Source: a virus
Length of the DNA stretch: 48,631 nucleotides
IMG/VR virus record: IMGVR_UViG_3300025840_002122
Span: 1-48,631 of that record
Direction: 5' to 3' (one strand)
Positions within the stretch are counted from its first letter, which is position 1. Every line of letters begins with the position of its first letter. The position numbers and the translations under genes are program-made. The notes beneath the pieces were generated by a model, which was not told the origin of the DNA, searched no databases, and saw nothing but the letters and a program-made list of their open reading frames with translations. This document shows positions 17,680-26,098 of this stretch, one piece after another.

Positions 17680-18531
17680 TTAATCCTCTATGTATGCCAC
17701 CGTCTTGGGGTCTTTTGCTTTACTCATACGTGATGGTTCTTCAACCATCGTGGGCCAACACTCGTACCTGAAATCACAGAAACGACAGTTGTCATTTAGT
17801 ACCTTATTCCCTGTGGGCTTACCCCGAAAGAACTCAGGCACTGGACTGAAGCAACGTTTGAACTCATTGTTGTTCACCGTTTCAACAGTTGACTTGATTT
17901 TATCAAGTTCTTTATCAAGGTCAAGTCCATCGGCAGGTACATATTTAAAGTCACCGTTGCCTTTGTTCACGACCCACCATCCACCTACACGTTTGCCAGA
18001 TGCTTTGGCATAACCTGCAAGCTGCCCTACATATCCGAAGCCATCACCCTTGGCTAGTGTGCCAAATGAATCAAACTTGTTTTGGTAGGACCAAGGTGAT
18101 GCTGACTTCACGTCATCAACAGCACCATCTATGACAAGATCATAAGAGCCAGAAACCCTAGTACCATTAGTATCTCCCACTTCAAGGCTAACTTTATCAG
18201 TGTCTTCAAACTCCACGTTAGCAGCTTTAAGCAACCCTTTAAAAACAGCCTCAACAATATCTCCTATCATCATGTTCATTACGAATGTGCTCGGCTTTGG
18301 TAGAGCCTTGTCGGGATGGTTCTTTTGAAACCACAGTTGACAAGTAGGACGCCCAATGTTGGACATCCTAAGTGTGAACTCATCCCGTGACTTACCGCTG
18401 CCGAACTGACGAAGTACTGCATCAGCAACCTCTGCTCCAATATCTTTAGCCTGTTCCTCAGTGAACGTACTCTTTCCATTGGCAGCATCAGTCATAAACT
18501 GGTGCAGCTTTAGTTCAGCAGGGTGGTTCAT
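17680..18531 (-). CDS. Cas4/RecB-like PD-(D/E)XK exonuclease with Fe-S-type cysteines
   Basis: 283 residues. The nuclease core is visible: D131 in SGSYDLVIDG, then D140-V-K142 in AVDDVKSA, and a QLAGY helix (Q170, Y174) as in RecB-family nucleases. One cysteine (C64, PTCQLW) lies near the N terminus and three more (C249, C252, C258 in NCRFCDFRYEC) near the C terminus, the arrangement that holds a 4Fe-4S cluster in Cas4 and AddB. It probably resects DNA ends for phage recombination. It overlaps the SSB-like gene by a single base. Confidence 0.87.
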   Translation of the reverse strand: MNHPAELKLHQFMTDAANGKSTFTEEQAKDIGAEVADAVLRQFGSGKSRDEFTLRMSNIGRPTCQLWFQKNHPDKALPKPSTFVMNMMIGDIVEAVFKGLLKAANVEFEDTDKVSLEVGDTNGTRVSGSYDLVIDGAVDDVKSASPWSYQNKFDSFGTLAKGDGFGYVGQLAGYAKASGKRVGGWWVVNKGNGDFKYVPADGLDLDKELDKIKSTVETVNNNEFKRCFSPVPEFFRGKPTGNKVLNDNCRFCDFRYECWPTMVEEPSRMSKAKDPKTVAYIED

Positions 18532-19421
18532 TACACGAAATCCTCTGCGTCAATATCCACGAATGACTCAACAGTATCTGTATCTGTGTCATCATTCTTG
18601 TACGCATTGTCATTCCAAGCACCCTTGATGTACTCGTTGTAATTCTCCACCCATGCTAGGAAGTTGGCGAATGTTTCCTGCTCTGCGTCTGACACATCAA
18701 GTGTCTCGTTCAGATCAAGAGCCAACGTAGGTAGGTAGAATGAACTACCGTTAGGCAATGAACGTTCTTCAGTTGCAGCTTTGATATTGTGCTGCACTGG
18801 CAAACGGCGCATCTTGCCTAGCTTGTTGAACAGTGTTCCTGCAGTTTTAAATGCATCACGGTTTTCAATCTCCCAGATGAATGCCTGTTCATCTAGTTCA
18901 ACAGGATTACCTTGTGCATCAGTAACGTCATGCAGTTGCACTGTACCAAACATGACACGAACACGTTTGATCTGACGGATCAACTCTTGTGTTTTCTCAG
19001 GCAATGCTTTGAAGTCCTCAATGTAACCCGCAGGTTTACCACAGTTGAAGCCACCATCATTGTCCTTCATGTCACTGTTCAGATCGTTAGCCATAAGTGT
19101 TTTGACATAGCGATTAGGTGTAGTATCACTGCCCTTGATGAAACGCTTGTACATGAAGCGTTGTAGGTATGGACGAATAGTCGCAGTGGATGCATAGTAT
19201 GTTGGCCCATCAGGGATTTCCAACTTGTATGTACCACCAGATACAACTTCCATCTTTACCTTCTTACCGTTCACTGTTTCCTCACCCATGATAGCTGAGT
19301 GATTGATACGTAAACGTGCAAGTGTACTTGCCTGTGACTTCTGATTGTTGTCAACAGACATGCCCATTGCTTCTGCCATTGCGTTGAAGTTACCAGTGTT
19401 AATTGTTGCTACTTGATTCAT
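18531..19421 (-). CDS. Probable single-stranded DNA-binding protein
   Basis: 296 residues. The body has alternating strands and basic patches (RPYLQRFMYKRFIKG). The last 25 residues are strongly acidic and end in an aromatic-hydrophobic tip (ESFVDIDAEDFV), the hallmark tail of phage SSBs such as T7 gp2.5 and T4 gp32. Position between DNA polymerase and exonuclease supports this role. A single C-N-C type finger is not seen. It has its own promoter candidate (19455-19483) and a good AAGGAG site, so it may be made at higher level than its neighbours. Confidence 0.7.
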   Translation of the reverse strand: MNQVATINTGNFNAMAEAMGMSVDNNQKSQASTLARLRINHSAIMGEETVNGKKVKMEVVSGGTYKLEIPDGPTYYASTATIRPYLQRFMYKRFIKGSDTTPNRYVKTLMANDLNSDMKDNDGGFNCGKPAGYIEDFKALPEKTQELIRQIKRVRVMFGTVQLHDVTDAQGNPVELDEQAFIWEIENRDAFKTAGTLFNKLGKMRRLPVQHNIKAATEERSLPNGSSFYLPTLALDLNETLDVSDAEQETFANFLAWVENYNEYIKGAWNDNAYKNDDTDTDTVESFVDIDAEDFV

Positions 19422-19454
19422 TATAAATCTCCTTTTTCTGTTTGCGAGTTCTTA

Positions 19455-19483
19455 GTTATATCACGACACGTCTTTTGTGTCAA
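19455..19483 (-). promoter_or_regulatory. Sigma70-type promoter within the end of the DNA polymerase gene
   Basis: Minus strand TTGACA (19478-19483), 17-base spacer, TATAAC (19455-19460) followed by TAAG. The -35 box is perfect and the -10 matches five of six. It overlaps the last codons of the polymerase gene and points at the SSB-like gene, whose ATG is 34 bases beyond the -10. Confidence 0.75.
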
Positions 19484-21512
19484 GCCAATTCGGACCGATT
19501 TTTGCTTCTAATAAAAGTGGTACATTGAAATCCAGTTTCCACTTCTTATTGACGATAGCAAGCAGTCGGTCATTGGCTGCTGTTATTATCCGTAATACTT
19601 TGTCCTTCTCGTTGGGATGCACATCAATCACGATGGAGTCGTGTACGGTATTGACGATGCATGATTGCATTTGATTAGCCCCTAATAGCTTGTCGATGTA
19701 TATCAGGGATATAGGTACAATGTCAGCCGTGGCAAACGATTGTACAGGAAAGTTTTTAATCTGTGTGAAAAATGTCACAGTACCATTAGCACGTCGAGTA
19801 ACATCGGGGAAAGAGAACTCACGACCAGATGGTGTTTTGATCTTACCTGTTGCTAGTGCCTCACGTGCAAGCTCCTTGTGCCACTTGCCTATACCTGAGT
19901 ACTTCTTAGTGAACTGCTCGTAGTACGCAGCCTCAGCAGGTGTACGACCAAATCCACTGGCACCATATAACGGAGCAAATGTATGTGCCTTGGCCTCTTG
20001 GCGTGACATGTTCTGTCCTGCATCAGTGATAACCTGTGCAGTGTATGAGTGTACATCAAAGCCTGTGGTCACCTCGTCAATGGCAGTCTTGTCCTGTGAT
20101 AGGAACGCAGCCACACGAAACTCTAACTGTGCAAAGTCAGCTTCCATGATCTCACCGCCATCCCAACGTGACTTGAACACACGTTTCACAGGGAACGTAC
20201 CACCACGTGGCATGTTCTGCATGTTAGGATCGGCACCAGACAAACGTCCAGTAGCAGTGCGGTGTTGTAGTAACCTGACGTGCAGCTTACCATCTTGTTT
20301 TACGTGAGTTGATATACCTTCCACAAAGCTTGAGAGATATGTGTCAACGGCAGACAAACGGCGTACTCGTTGTAAGAACAACACTGCGTCTTGCATATCA
20401 CGTTCTCTAGCGACACCTTCAAGGTATTCAAGCTTATCTTTACTTGTTGCGAAACCGTTGGCTGAAGCCCATTTTGAAGTTGGAGCATTGAACTTTAACC
20501 CCGCAACGCTAGAACGATAATCCAGAAAGCGATAGCCCACCCCATCACATCCATTACACTTATTTGGTCTTGCATATTGTGTTCCATCCTTTTTAGTTTT
20601 GTATACTTTACCTACGCCATTGCAGTCATTACACTTCTTGGCTTTCTGTTTGTATAACGTTTCAGTATTTTGACGTACAGTACTACGATACTCAGTATCT
20701 GTCATACGATAGTCGTCAAACAAATCTGCCCATACTTTTTTGTCCTTGGGTTTCTTGCTATATATAACCCATGACAATTGTTCTGGACTGTTCAAGTTGA
20801 TTGGGCGATCACCCATAAGCTCACGTACCTGTTCCTCAAGGTCAGCAACCAACTGGTCACGTTCCTGTTGGAACTCCTTACGCACATCTTCAAGTGCTTC
20901 CATATCAACAGTGAAGCCACGCTGATATATCTTGGCAAGGTGTACAGCCAACTGATTGGTCAGTGTGATTGTTCCTGCCAGTGAACTGCATTCCTCGAAT
21001 GATGTCTGCAAACGAAGGTACAGTTGCTGCGTAGCATGTAAGTCGTGGGAGAGGTACTCTGATAACTCTGCATGTGGAATGTCACGTACAGAGTAACCCT
21101 GCTTGAAGTACTCCTTCAGGGTGTCCTGCTTCTTTGTGTCAAGGTTGTACCGTTCAGCACAAGCCTCAAGAGACAGGGGTTCCTTCTGCCCACGTTGCAG
21201 CACGTACTCACCTAACATGGTATCAAAGATTGCACCTTCATAGGTGAACCCTGACTCCCACAACCATATCAAGTCGTGTGCTGCGTTGTGCATAATTAGA
21301 AGGGCGGTTTCATCCAATGCTTTCTGGACAATGTACCGCCCCTCTGGTGTGGGTGGTTGCTCAGAGTGATCAAAAGTTACAATGCTTTCATTTCCAAGAT
21401 CATCTAGCATACCCACTTGAACTAATGTATTCTCTGGTTCAAACGGATCAAGGTGTAGCTTGCCGTTGCGTTTTACCACAGTGTTTTCTACGTCGAGGGT
21501 AAGGTGTTTCAT
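19461..21512 (-). CDS. Family A DNA polymerase with DnaJ-like zinc insertion
   Basis: 683 residues. The 3'-5' exonuclease motifs are D7-x-E9, N76/D80 (HNAAHD) and D157 (YLSHD). Polymerase motif A is EADFAQLEFR (D459), motif B is RQEAKAHTFAPLYG (R504, K508, F512, Y516) and motif C is VHDS (H624, D625, S626). The residue equal to E. coli F762 is phenylalanine. Between the domains, residues about 290-330 hold two CxxCxGxG units (CNDCNGVG and CNGCDGVG), the DnaJ central-domain zinc motif, as described for phage HMO-2011. Motif C has serine where most family members have glutamate. The enzyme replicates the phage genome together with the downstream-encoded primase and helicase. Confidence 0.95.
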   Translation of the reverse strand: MKHLTLDVENTVVKRNGKLHLDPFEPENTLVQVGMLDDLGNESIVTFDHSEQPPTPEGRYIVQKALDETALLIMHNAAHDLIWLWESGFTYEGAIFDTMLGEYVLQRGQKEPLSLEACAERYNLDTKKQDTLKEYFKQGYSVRDIPHAELSEYLSHDLHATQQLYLRLQTSFEECSSLAGTITLTNQLAVHLAKIYQRGFTVDMEALEDVRKEFQQERDQLVADLEEQVRELMGDRPINLNSPEQLSWVIYSKKPKDKKVWADLFDDYRMTDTEYRSTVRQNTETLYKQKAKKCNDCNGVGKVYKTKKDGTQYARPNKCNGCDGVGYRFLDYRSSVAGLKFNAPTSKWASANGFATSKDKLEYLEGVARERDMQDAVLFLQRVRRLSAVDTYLSSFVEGISTHVKQDGKLHVRLLQHRTATGRLSGADPNMQNMPRGGTFPVKRVFKSRWDGGEIMEADFAQLEFRVAAFLSQDKTAIDEVTTGFDVHSYTAQVITDAGQNMSRQEAKAHTFAPLYGASGFGRTPAEAAYYEQFTKKYSGIGKWHKELAREALATGKIKTPSGREFSFPDVTRRANGTVTFFTQIKNFPVQSFATADIVPISLIYIDKLLGANQMQSCIVNTVHDSIVIDVHPNEKDKVLRIITAANDRLLAIVNKKWKLDFNVPLLLEAKIGPNWLDTKDVS

Positions 21513-21836
21513 TTACTCAATATCTCCTTCATGCCAATAGTCCCAGTCATCAAGTATCATATTACTGTACGCTGCGTCAAGGTCTTTTTGGAATTGTTTA
21601 TCATTAGCAAATATCTTCATAGCTTCTAGTGCTTCGGTTACTGTCAGGTTTAACCGCTTCATCTGTGCTATCAAAGATACGGAATCAATTTCATCTGCAT
21701 TCATGTTTGCTTTCTCCTTTTCTCTGGCACGGTTTCTTTCTTCATCTGTCATTGGGCTGATCTGACCCCAGTTGTTAGCCCTATCAACAAACCATTCATC
21801 GGGTAATGCCTTACGTCCTTCAGGTAGCTTCGTCAT
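21513..21836 (-). CDS. Hypothetical protein next to DNA polymerase
   Basis: 107 residues from the ATG at 21836, chosen because GGAG lies six bases upstream; a longer reading would need a TTG start. The protein is polar and helical, with a KLPEGRKALPDEWF start and an acidic WDYWHEGDIE end. No known domain. Its stop is directly next to the polymerase ATG, implying coupled translation. Confidence 0.7.
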   Translation of the reverse strand: MTKLPEGRKALPDEWFVDRANNWGQISPMTDEERNRAREKEKANMNADEIDSVSLIAQMKRLNLTVTEALEAMKIFANDKQFQKDLDAAYSNMILDDWDYWHEGDIE

Positions 21837-22077
21837 CGTTTGCTCCAAACTTGTACTCTGTTAGTTCATCTTTCTGATACTTGATGTGATCCTCAATAAA
21901 GTCATACACCAACTGCATGTCCATGTTTGCTGCGGCACAATACAGTACCAACTTCAATCCTTCCTCTGCCAATAGTCCACGACAATGTGCATCCATGTGA
22001 AACTGATATGTTGCACTGCCATCCTCGTGTTCCTCTACTTGTTCTACACCTAGTATTCCTGCATCTTTATCCATCAT
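21820..22077 (-). CDS. Hypothetical protein
   Basis: 85 residues from the ATG at 22077, which overlaps the thyX stop as ATGA; GAGG lies just upstream, and an ATG three bases later is equally possible. The sequence has an acidic beta-like first half (EEHEDGSATYQFHMD) and a helical second half. No known family recognised. It overlaps the next gene by 17 bases. Confidence 0.7.
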   Translation of the reverse strand: MMDKDAGILGVEQVEEHEDGSATYQFHMDAHCRGLLAEEGLKLVLYCAAANMDMQLVYDFIEDHIKYQKDELTEYKFGANDDEAT

Positions 22078-22799
22078 TCTTCCTCTAAACAAAATCCACA
22101 AAAGTCACCCTTTGATGGGTTGCCACATGATACACATGTTCTCCATGCTTGTTTCATCAGTGCCTTCCAACTCTCTGGGTACAGCTTCTCCATATATTCA
22201 TATACCTGCATTGCCACTTCACGTGACTCCTGCTGAGTGTCCTGCTGCATACGTAGCTGACACATCTTAGCGAATGCATACACAGTACCTGACCAGTACC
22301 ACTCTGTCATCATAGACTGTGGGAGTACCATACGTGCTTGCTCTGGTGATACACCCTTGGCTAACAGGTAGTTGTAATTCTGCCGACAATCCTCAACCAT
22401 ATTACGTGCAACTGATGGACGTATATCATTTATCTCACCATCACTGCCCTGCTTCTTGTCTTCACTACGTCCACGCCACACATCAGGTTGGTAGAACTCT
22501 GGTTCATCATCCACATACCTACGGCTGATCTCGTTCCACGGCATGTACTCATGCTTCACAAGTTGACGTGCCACAAAGATAGGTGCCTTAACATGGAACG
22601 TGGCAAACGTGTGATTGAATGGTGACTTGTGATTGTGTTTAGCTAGATAACGTATTAGCTTTGCATCTTTAGTTTTCAGAATGTTTGGCTCACCTGTATA
22701 GATGCGTTGATGCCATTCTGATTTCTTACCAAAGCTGACACGTGCAGCATTCACTACTGATAGATCACTACCCATGTGATCAATATATGTTACTTCCAT
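22074..22799 (-). CDS. thyX: Flavin-dependent thymidylate synthase with C-terminal zinc ribbon
   Basis: 241 residues. The ThyX core is recognisable: HKSPFNHTFATFHVKAPIFV then ARQLVKHEYMPWNEISRRYV. The usual RHR of the signature is KHE here (residues 82-84), while the downstream NE-x-S-x-RY (S92, Y95) is kept. The enzyme methylates dUMP to dTMP using FAD and methylenetetrahydrofolate. Unusually, the last 22 residues add a four-cysteine zinc-ribbon-like motif (C222, C225, C234, C237). The gene overlaps the helicase gene by one base, linking dTMP supply to replication. Confidence 0.92.
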   Translation of the reverse strand: MEVTYIDHMGSDLSVVNAARVSFGKKSEWHQRIYTGEPNILKTKDAKLIRYLAKHNHKSPFNHTFATFHVKAPIFVARQLVKHEYMPWNEISRRYVDDEPEFYQPDVWRGRSEDKKQGSDGEINDIRPSVARNMVEDCRQNYNYLLAKGVSPEQARMVLPQSMMTEWYWSGTVYAFAKMCQLRMQQDTQQESREVAMQVYEYMEKLYPESWKALMKQAWRTCVSCGNPSKGDFCGFCLEEE

Positions 22800-24022
22800 T
22801 ATACTTGATACCTCGCAGTTTTGTATTCCAGATCACAGTGCACAACACCGTGCCATCCAGATAGTTTGTTCTTCACAACATTCAAGTGACGTTGTGTATC
22901 TTCTTCCTCTTGCCCATCAACCACAGGGTTCTTGGCAATCAATACCATAAGGTCAGCCTCTGCTGCCTTACCTGTACGTGAACCTTCCATCATGCTCTGG
23001 TTCAATAGAACCTTACCCTCTGCATCAGCAGAAAGCTGAGACATGTAGAAGATCGCACAGTTGTGTGCCTTAGCAATCTGACGGGCATAGATAGCATTAG
23101 CTTTCAATGCTTCATCAGGACGGGCATACCCACCTGCCTTGGCAAACTTGTCACCCATATCAAGGATCACAATGTCAGGTTTGTATGACTTGCATACTGA
23201 CTCCACCCATGACATGTCACGGTCACTGGCATCTTTGATCTTGATGTTATCCTTGACCACAGAGTACAGGTCACGAGCACGGGCAGGGTTATCCTTCACC
23301 TCTTGCATTGTCATGCCTGTGGCGGCAGTCAAGTACCGTGCACCTACACGGTGTGATGCTTCCTCGTTACACAGGATCACGCACTTGGCACCCTGATGCG
23401 CAAACCCATTTGGAGCAGCGATCAGAGAGGCGTGGAACGATGTCTTACCTGTGTTAGGACGTGCGCCTACTTCAATCAGGTGTCCTGCATTCACGCCCTC
23501 TACCTTACGTGTCAGAGTAGGGATGTTGAATGTCCATTGTGATTCCAAATCATTCTTTGCAAGCAAAGTTTCAATGTCAATGTCATCCCATTCAATACGC
23601 AGGTCAGGTGTGAAGTCATCTGAATAACGTTCAAGGATGTCACGTAGGGGTTCCAAGCTACCCTTGCTACCATTCACATAGTCAAAGCCAAGGTTAGCAA
23701 TGTCCTCACCTACGACCTGTTGAAACAGCTTCGACAGCACCTCTTGTGCTACGTCACTACCCATTGGTGACTCTTTCTTGATCTGATTGAACAGTGAACT
23801 GTAAGCTTGTTTCTGTGCAGTGGTGAGTGTTGGATTGTTCGACATGAACAATGCCTCTATCTCGTCAGGTGTTACGGTACGTTCGTAACGATCCATAGCT
23901 TTGTCGATTGACTGTTTGATCTTACGTACATCTTTGCTGAACAGCCGATCAGGACACTTGGCTCCACGATGATCGTCGTAGAACTCCTTGTCCATTAAGC
24001 TGCGTACAAGTGATAATTCCAT
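22799..24022 (-). CDS. DnaB/T7 gp4-type replicative helicase
   Basis: 407 residues. RecA-fold motifs in order: Walker A GARPNTGKTS (186-195), the H1a glutamate in CNEEASHR, Walker B IVILDMGD (284-291), the H3 glutamine in FYMSQLS, and an arginine-rich GSRTGKAAEADLMVLI at the end. The N-terminal 170 residues form a helical domain of DnaB-like type. It unwinds DNA at the replication fork. In T7 the primase is fused to this domain; here the primase is the adjacent upstream gene, overlapping by one base. Confidence 0.93.
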   Translation of the reverse strand: MELSLVRSLMDKEFYDDHRGAKCPDRLFSKDVRKIKQSIDKAMDRYERTVTPDEIEALFMSNNPTLTTAQKQAYSSLFNQIKKESPMGSDVAQEVLSKLFQQVVGEDIANLGFDYVNGSKGSLEPLRDILERYSDDFTPDLRIEWDDIDIETLLAKNDLESQWTFNIPTLTRKVEGVNAGHLIEVGARPNTGKTSFHASLIAAPNGFAHQGAKCVILCNEEASHRVGARYLTAATGMTMQEVKDNPARARDLYSVVKDNIKIKDASDRDMSWVESVCKSYKPDIVILDMGDKFAKAGGYARPDEALKANAIYARQIAKAHNCAIFYMSQLSADAEGKVLLNQSMMEGSRTGKAAEADLMVLIAKNPVVDGQEEEDTQRHLNVVKNKLSGWHGVVHCDLEYKTARYQV

Positions 24023-24813
24023 TATGTTTCTCCTAGTGCTAGTAAATTGTTTATGTCGGTAGGGTTACGATATTTCAGGTCATCTGTCAAACGTAATACT
24101 TTTACATTCTCTACATAACCACGTAGTTCTTTTGCAAATTGCAGTGTCTTTGGTAATGCATCGGGGTCAAGTGCAATGATAACAGTCTTGAGGTGTGATA
24201 AGTACTGCTTATGTGCCTCAGAGAGTGAGGTGCCCAACACTGCTACCCCGACATACACCCCACTCTCCGAGCATCCAGAACTGCCTGTCGCACCCACAAT
24301 GGCTGCACTTACACAGTCCTCAACGACTACCCCTGTTTTACCACATCCATAAACATACGGCAAGGGGTTTTTACCATATCTTTTCCACTTTGGTAACTTT
24401 TTTCCTAGTGCTCTGCCAGTGGCATCCACCATGATATTGTTATGTACCACAGGAAATACGACACGGTGTTCACGAACATCATACAACAAACCCAATGACA
24501 CGGGATCAATGTCCCACTGATCACAGAACTCTGACACTGCATCAACGTCACGTACAATCCATTCAGGTTTCTGGAATGTGACTGCCTCTGTCTCAGCAGC
24601 TACAGTGCCTAGTGACTTACGAATATCGTCACTGGTAAGGTGCACACGTGTCCCACCAGACACACGGCACCCTGCCTTGTAACAGTTCCATACAAGCTGA
24701 CCCATGTTATTGGTGGCTGTAAATGTTTTAACTCCCCCACATACTGGGCAGTTAGTACGTTTAGTTTCACCATTAACTAAGTTCATATCACTTATATGTT
24801 CTTTTATATTCAT
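24022..24813 (-). CDS. DNA primase (zinc finger plus TOPRIM)
   Basis: 263 residues. Four cysteines (C22, C25, C44, C49) form the N-terminal zinc-binding domain. A TOPRIM core follows, with the glutamate in VVVEDCVSA and the DxD in VIIALDPDALP. The layout matches the primase half of T7 gp4 without the helicase. It makes primers for the polymerase. It overlaps both helicase and integrase genes by one base, so the integrase and the replication proteins are translated from one message. Confidence 0.92.
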   Translation of the reverse strand: MNIKEHISDMNLVNGETKRTNCPVCGGVKTFTATNNMGQLVWNCYKAGCRVSGGTRVHLTSDDIRKSLGTVAAETEAVTFQKPEWIVRDVDAVSEFCDQWDIDPVSLGLLYDVREHRVVFPVVHNNIMVDATGRALGKKLPKWKRYGKNPLPYVYGCGKTGVVVEDCVSAAIVGATGSSGCSESGVYVGVAVLGTSLSEAHKQYLSHLKTVIIALDPDALPKTLQFAKELRGYVENVKVLRLTDDLKYRNPTDINNLLALGET

Positions 24814-25934
24814 TATGTATCACTTTCTGTGTTGTTCGTTTCACTCAAGCATACAGACATGTCTCGTTGTGTCAAGGCATTATTTGCACTTTCGTAAGTA
24901 TGCTTCATGTATGGTTTCACAGATGCAACATGAGTATGCCCTGTCACTGCCATGATTTGAGGCAAAGGTACACCCTTATCAACCATCTGTGTTACACCAG
25001 TACGACGAATGTCCATCAGACGTAGCTCATCAGGTAGCTTTGCTAGTCTCATGATGTTCCGTCCAACCTTGGACAGTCTCTCCATAGCATAGGGTTGGAA
25101 CCTACCGTTACGTGGTTGTGGGTGTGGTGCAACCCATTCCTGAAAACCAAAGTCAGCTTTCTGCTCTAGCAGCATGGCATTCAGGTTGTCACTGATAGGT
25201 AGGAACACCTCTGACCTACGCTTGCTTTGCTCCAACGTTAGTTGTTGCTTCTTCAGGTCAAGGTTATCCCAACGCAGCATACGCATGTCACCCAATCTCT
25301 GGCACCACTCGTATGCCATGTGTACAATCAGTCCAATGTTACGGTACTGAAAGTCGCTATATGCTACGTCAAGAAATTTATTCACCTCACCATGTGTCCA
25401 TATAACTTTACGTTGACGTTGTTGTTTACGTTTAATCTTGGCAAACGGATTTTGCTCTGCATGTTCCATTTGTATGGCGTAGTTGTACACTCTACTCGCA
25501 CACGTTGCCGCATGGTTAGCAAAGCTGATCCCACGTTCAACCCATTTCTCATATGCTTGCTTTGCAACTTTAGGTGTAACCTCTCTGTACTTACGGCACC
25601 CAATTGTTTGGTGTACCACTGTCAAGAAATACCTGTAATCAACCTTGGTTGAGTCACGTAACATCTTGAAATCATTAGATAAATAATAAAAGTTGATAAG
25701 GTCAGTGACCTTGCTGCTTGGCTTCAGCTTCACAACTTTAGCTTGTTCTTCACGGTATGCGTCAATGTCTCTGTTGTACTCACGTGCTATCTGTCTTGCA
25801 ACTTTTGGATCGTCACCTAGTTCTTCACGTTCTACTACTCCCTCATTCACCAATGCTTGCGGTGGATTGAAACGGTATGAGATGTCACCCGAAGGTGACA
25901 CTCGCTGTTGTACATATCGTGGTAAGGTTCTCAT
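24813..25934 (-). CDS. Tyrosine recombinase / integrase
   Basis: About 373 residues from the ATG at 25934, chosen for the GGGAG site 5-6 bases upstream and the ATGA overlap with the preceding small gene. Catalytic elements: arginine in CQRLGDMRMLRW, lysine in QSKRRSEVFLPI, arginine in MDIRRTG, histidine in VTGHTHVA and tyrosine in VKPYMKHT. The box II HxxR motif reads MDIR, so the usual histidine is replaced. The N-terminal part looks like a core-binding and arm-binding region. Site-specific integration, and hence a temperate option, is inferred. No attP or matching tRNA fragment was found nearby. Confidence 0.92.
   Translation of the reverse strand: MRTLPRYVQQRVSPSGDISYRFNPPQALVNEGVVEREELGDDPKVARQIAREYNRDIDAYREEQAKVVKLKPSSKVTDLINFYYLSNDFKMLRDSTKVDYRYFLTVVHQTIGCRKYREVTPKVAKQAYEKWVERGISFANHAATCASRVYNYAIQMEHAEQNPFAKIKRKQQRQRKVIWTHGEVNKFLDVAYSDFQYRNIGLIVHMAYEWCQRLGDMRMLRWDNLDLKKQQLTLEQSKRRSEVFLPISDNLNAMLLEQKADFGFQEWVAPHPQPRNGRFQPYAMERLSKVGRNIMRLAKLPDELRLMDIRRTGVTQMVDKGVPLPQIMAVTGHTHVASVKPYMKHTYESANNALTQRDMSVCLSETNNTESDT
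24848..24875 (-). promoter_or_regulatory. Candidate promoter inside the integrase gene, facing primase
   Basis: Minus strand TTGACA (24870-24875), 16-base spacer, TATGCT (24848-24853). The -35 is perfect and the -10 moderate. Predicted start is about 28 bases before the primase ATG. It would let replication genes be made without integrase, but it lies in coding sequence and could be chance. Confidence 0.35.
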
Positions 25935-26098
25935 ACAATCTCCCATGTGGTAAAGTTTAACAGTCCATCTTTCCAATCTGTTTCATCGTAGGGTTCCCAT
26001 TCCTCATTACGATCATCATTTATTTCACGTAGTATCTCAAACAGTGTGGCTTCCCACACTTCCCCATCAACACTGTTTTTAAGTGTGTAAGTAATCAT
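25931..26098 (-). CDS. Small hypothetical protein ahead of integrase
   Basis: 55 residues (MITYTLKNSVDGEVWEATLF at the N terminus), acidic and tryptophan-rich (five Trp). A strong GGAGG lies four bases before the ATG. Both ends overlap neighbours as ATGA: its ATG overlaps the DUF932 gene stop and its TGA overlaps the integrase ATG. The tight coupling strongly supports a real gene. It could be an integration accessory factor, but only its position suggests that. Confidence 0.75.
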   Translation of the reverse strand: MITYTLKNSVDGEVWEATLFEILREINDDRNEEWEPYDETDWKDGLLNFTTWEIV

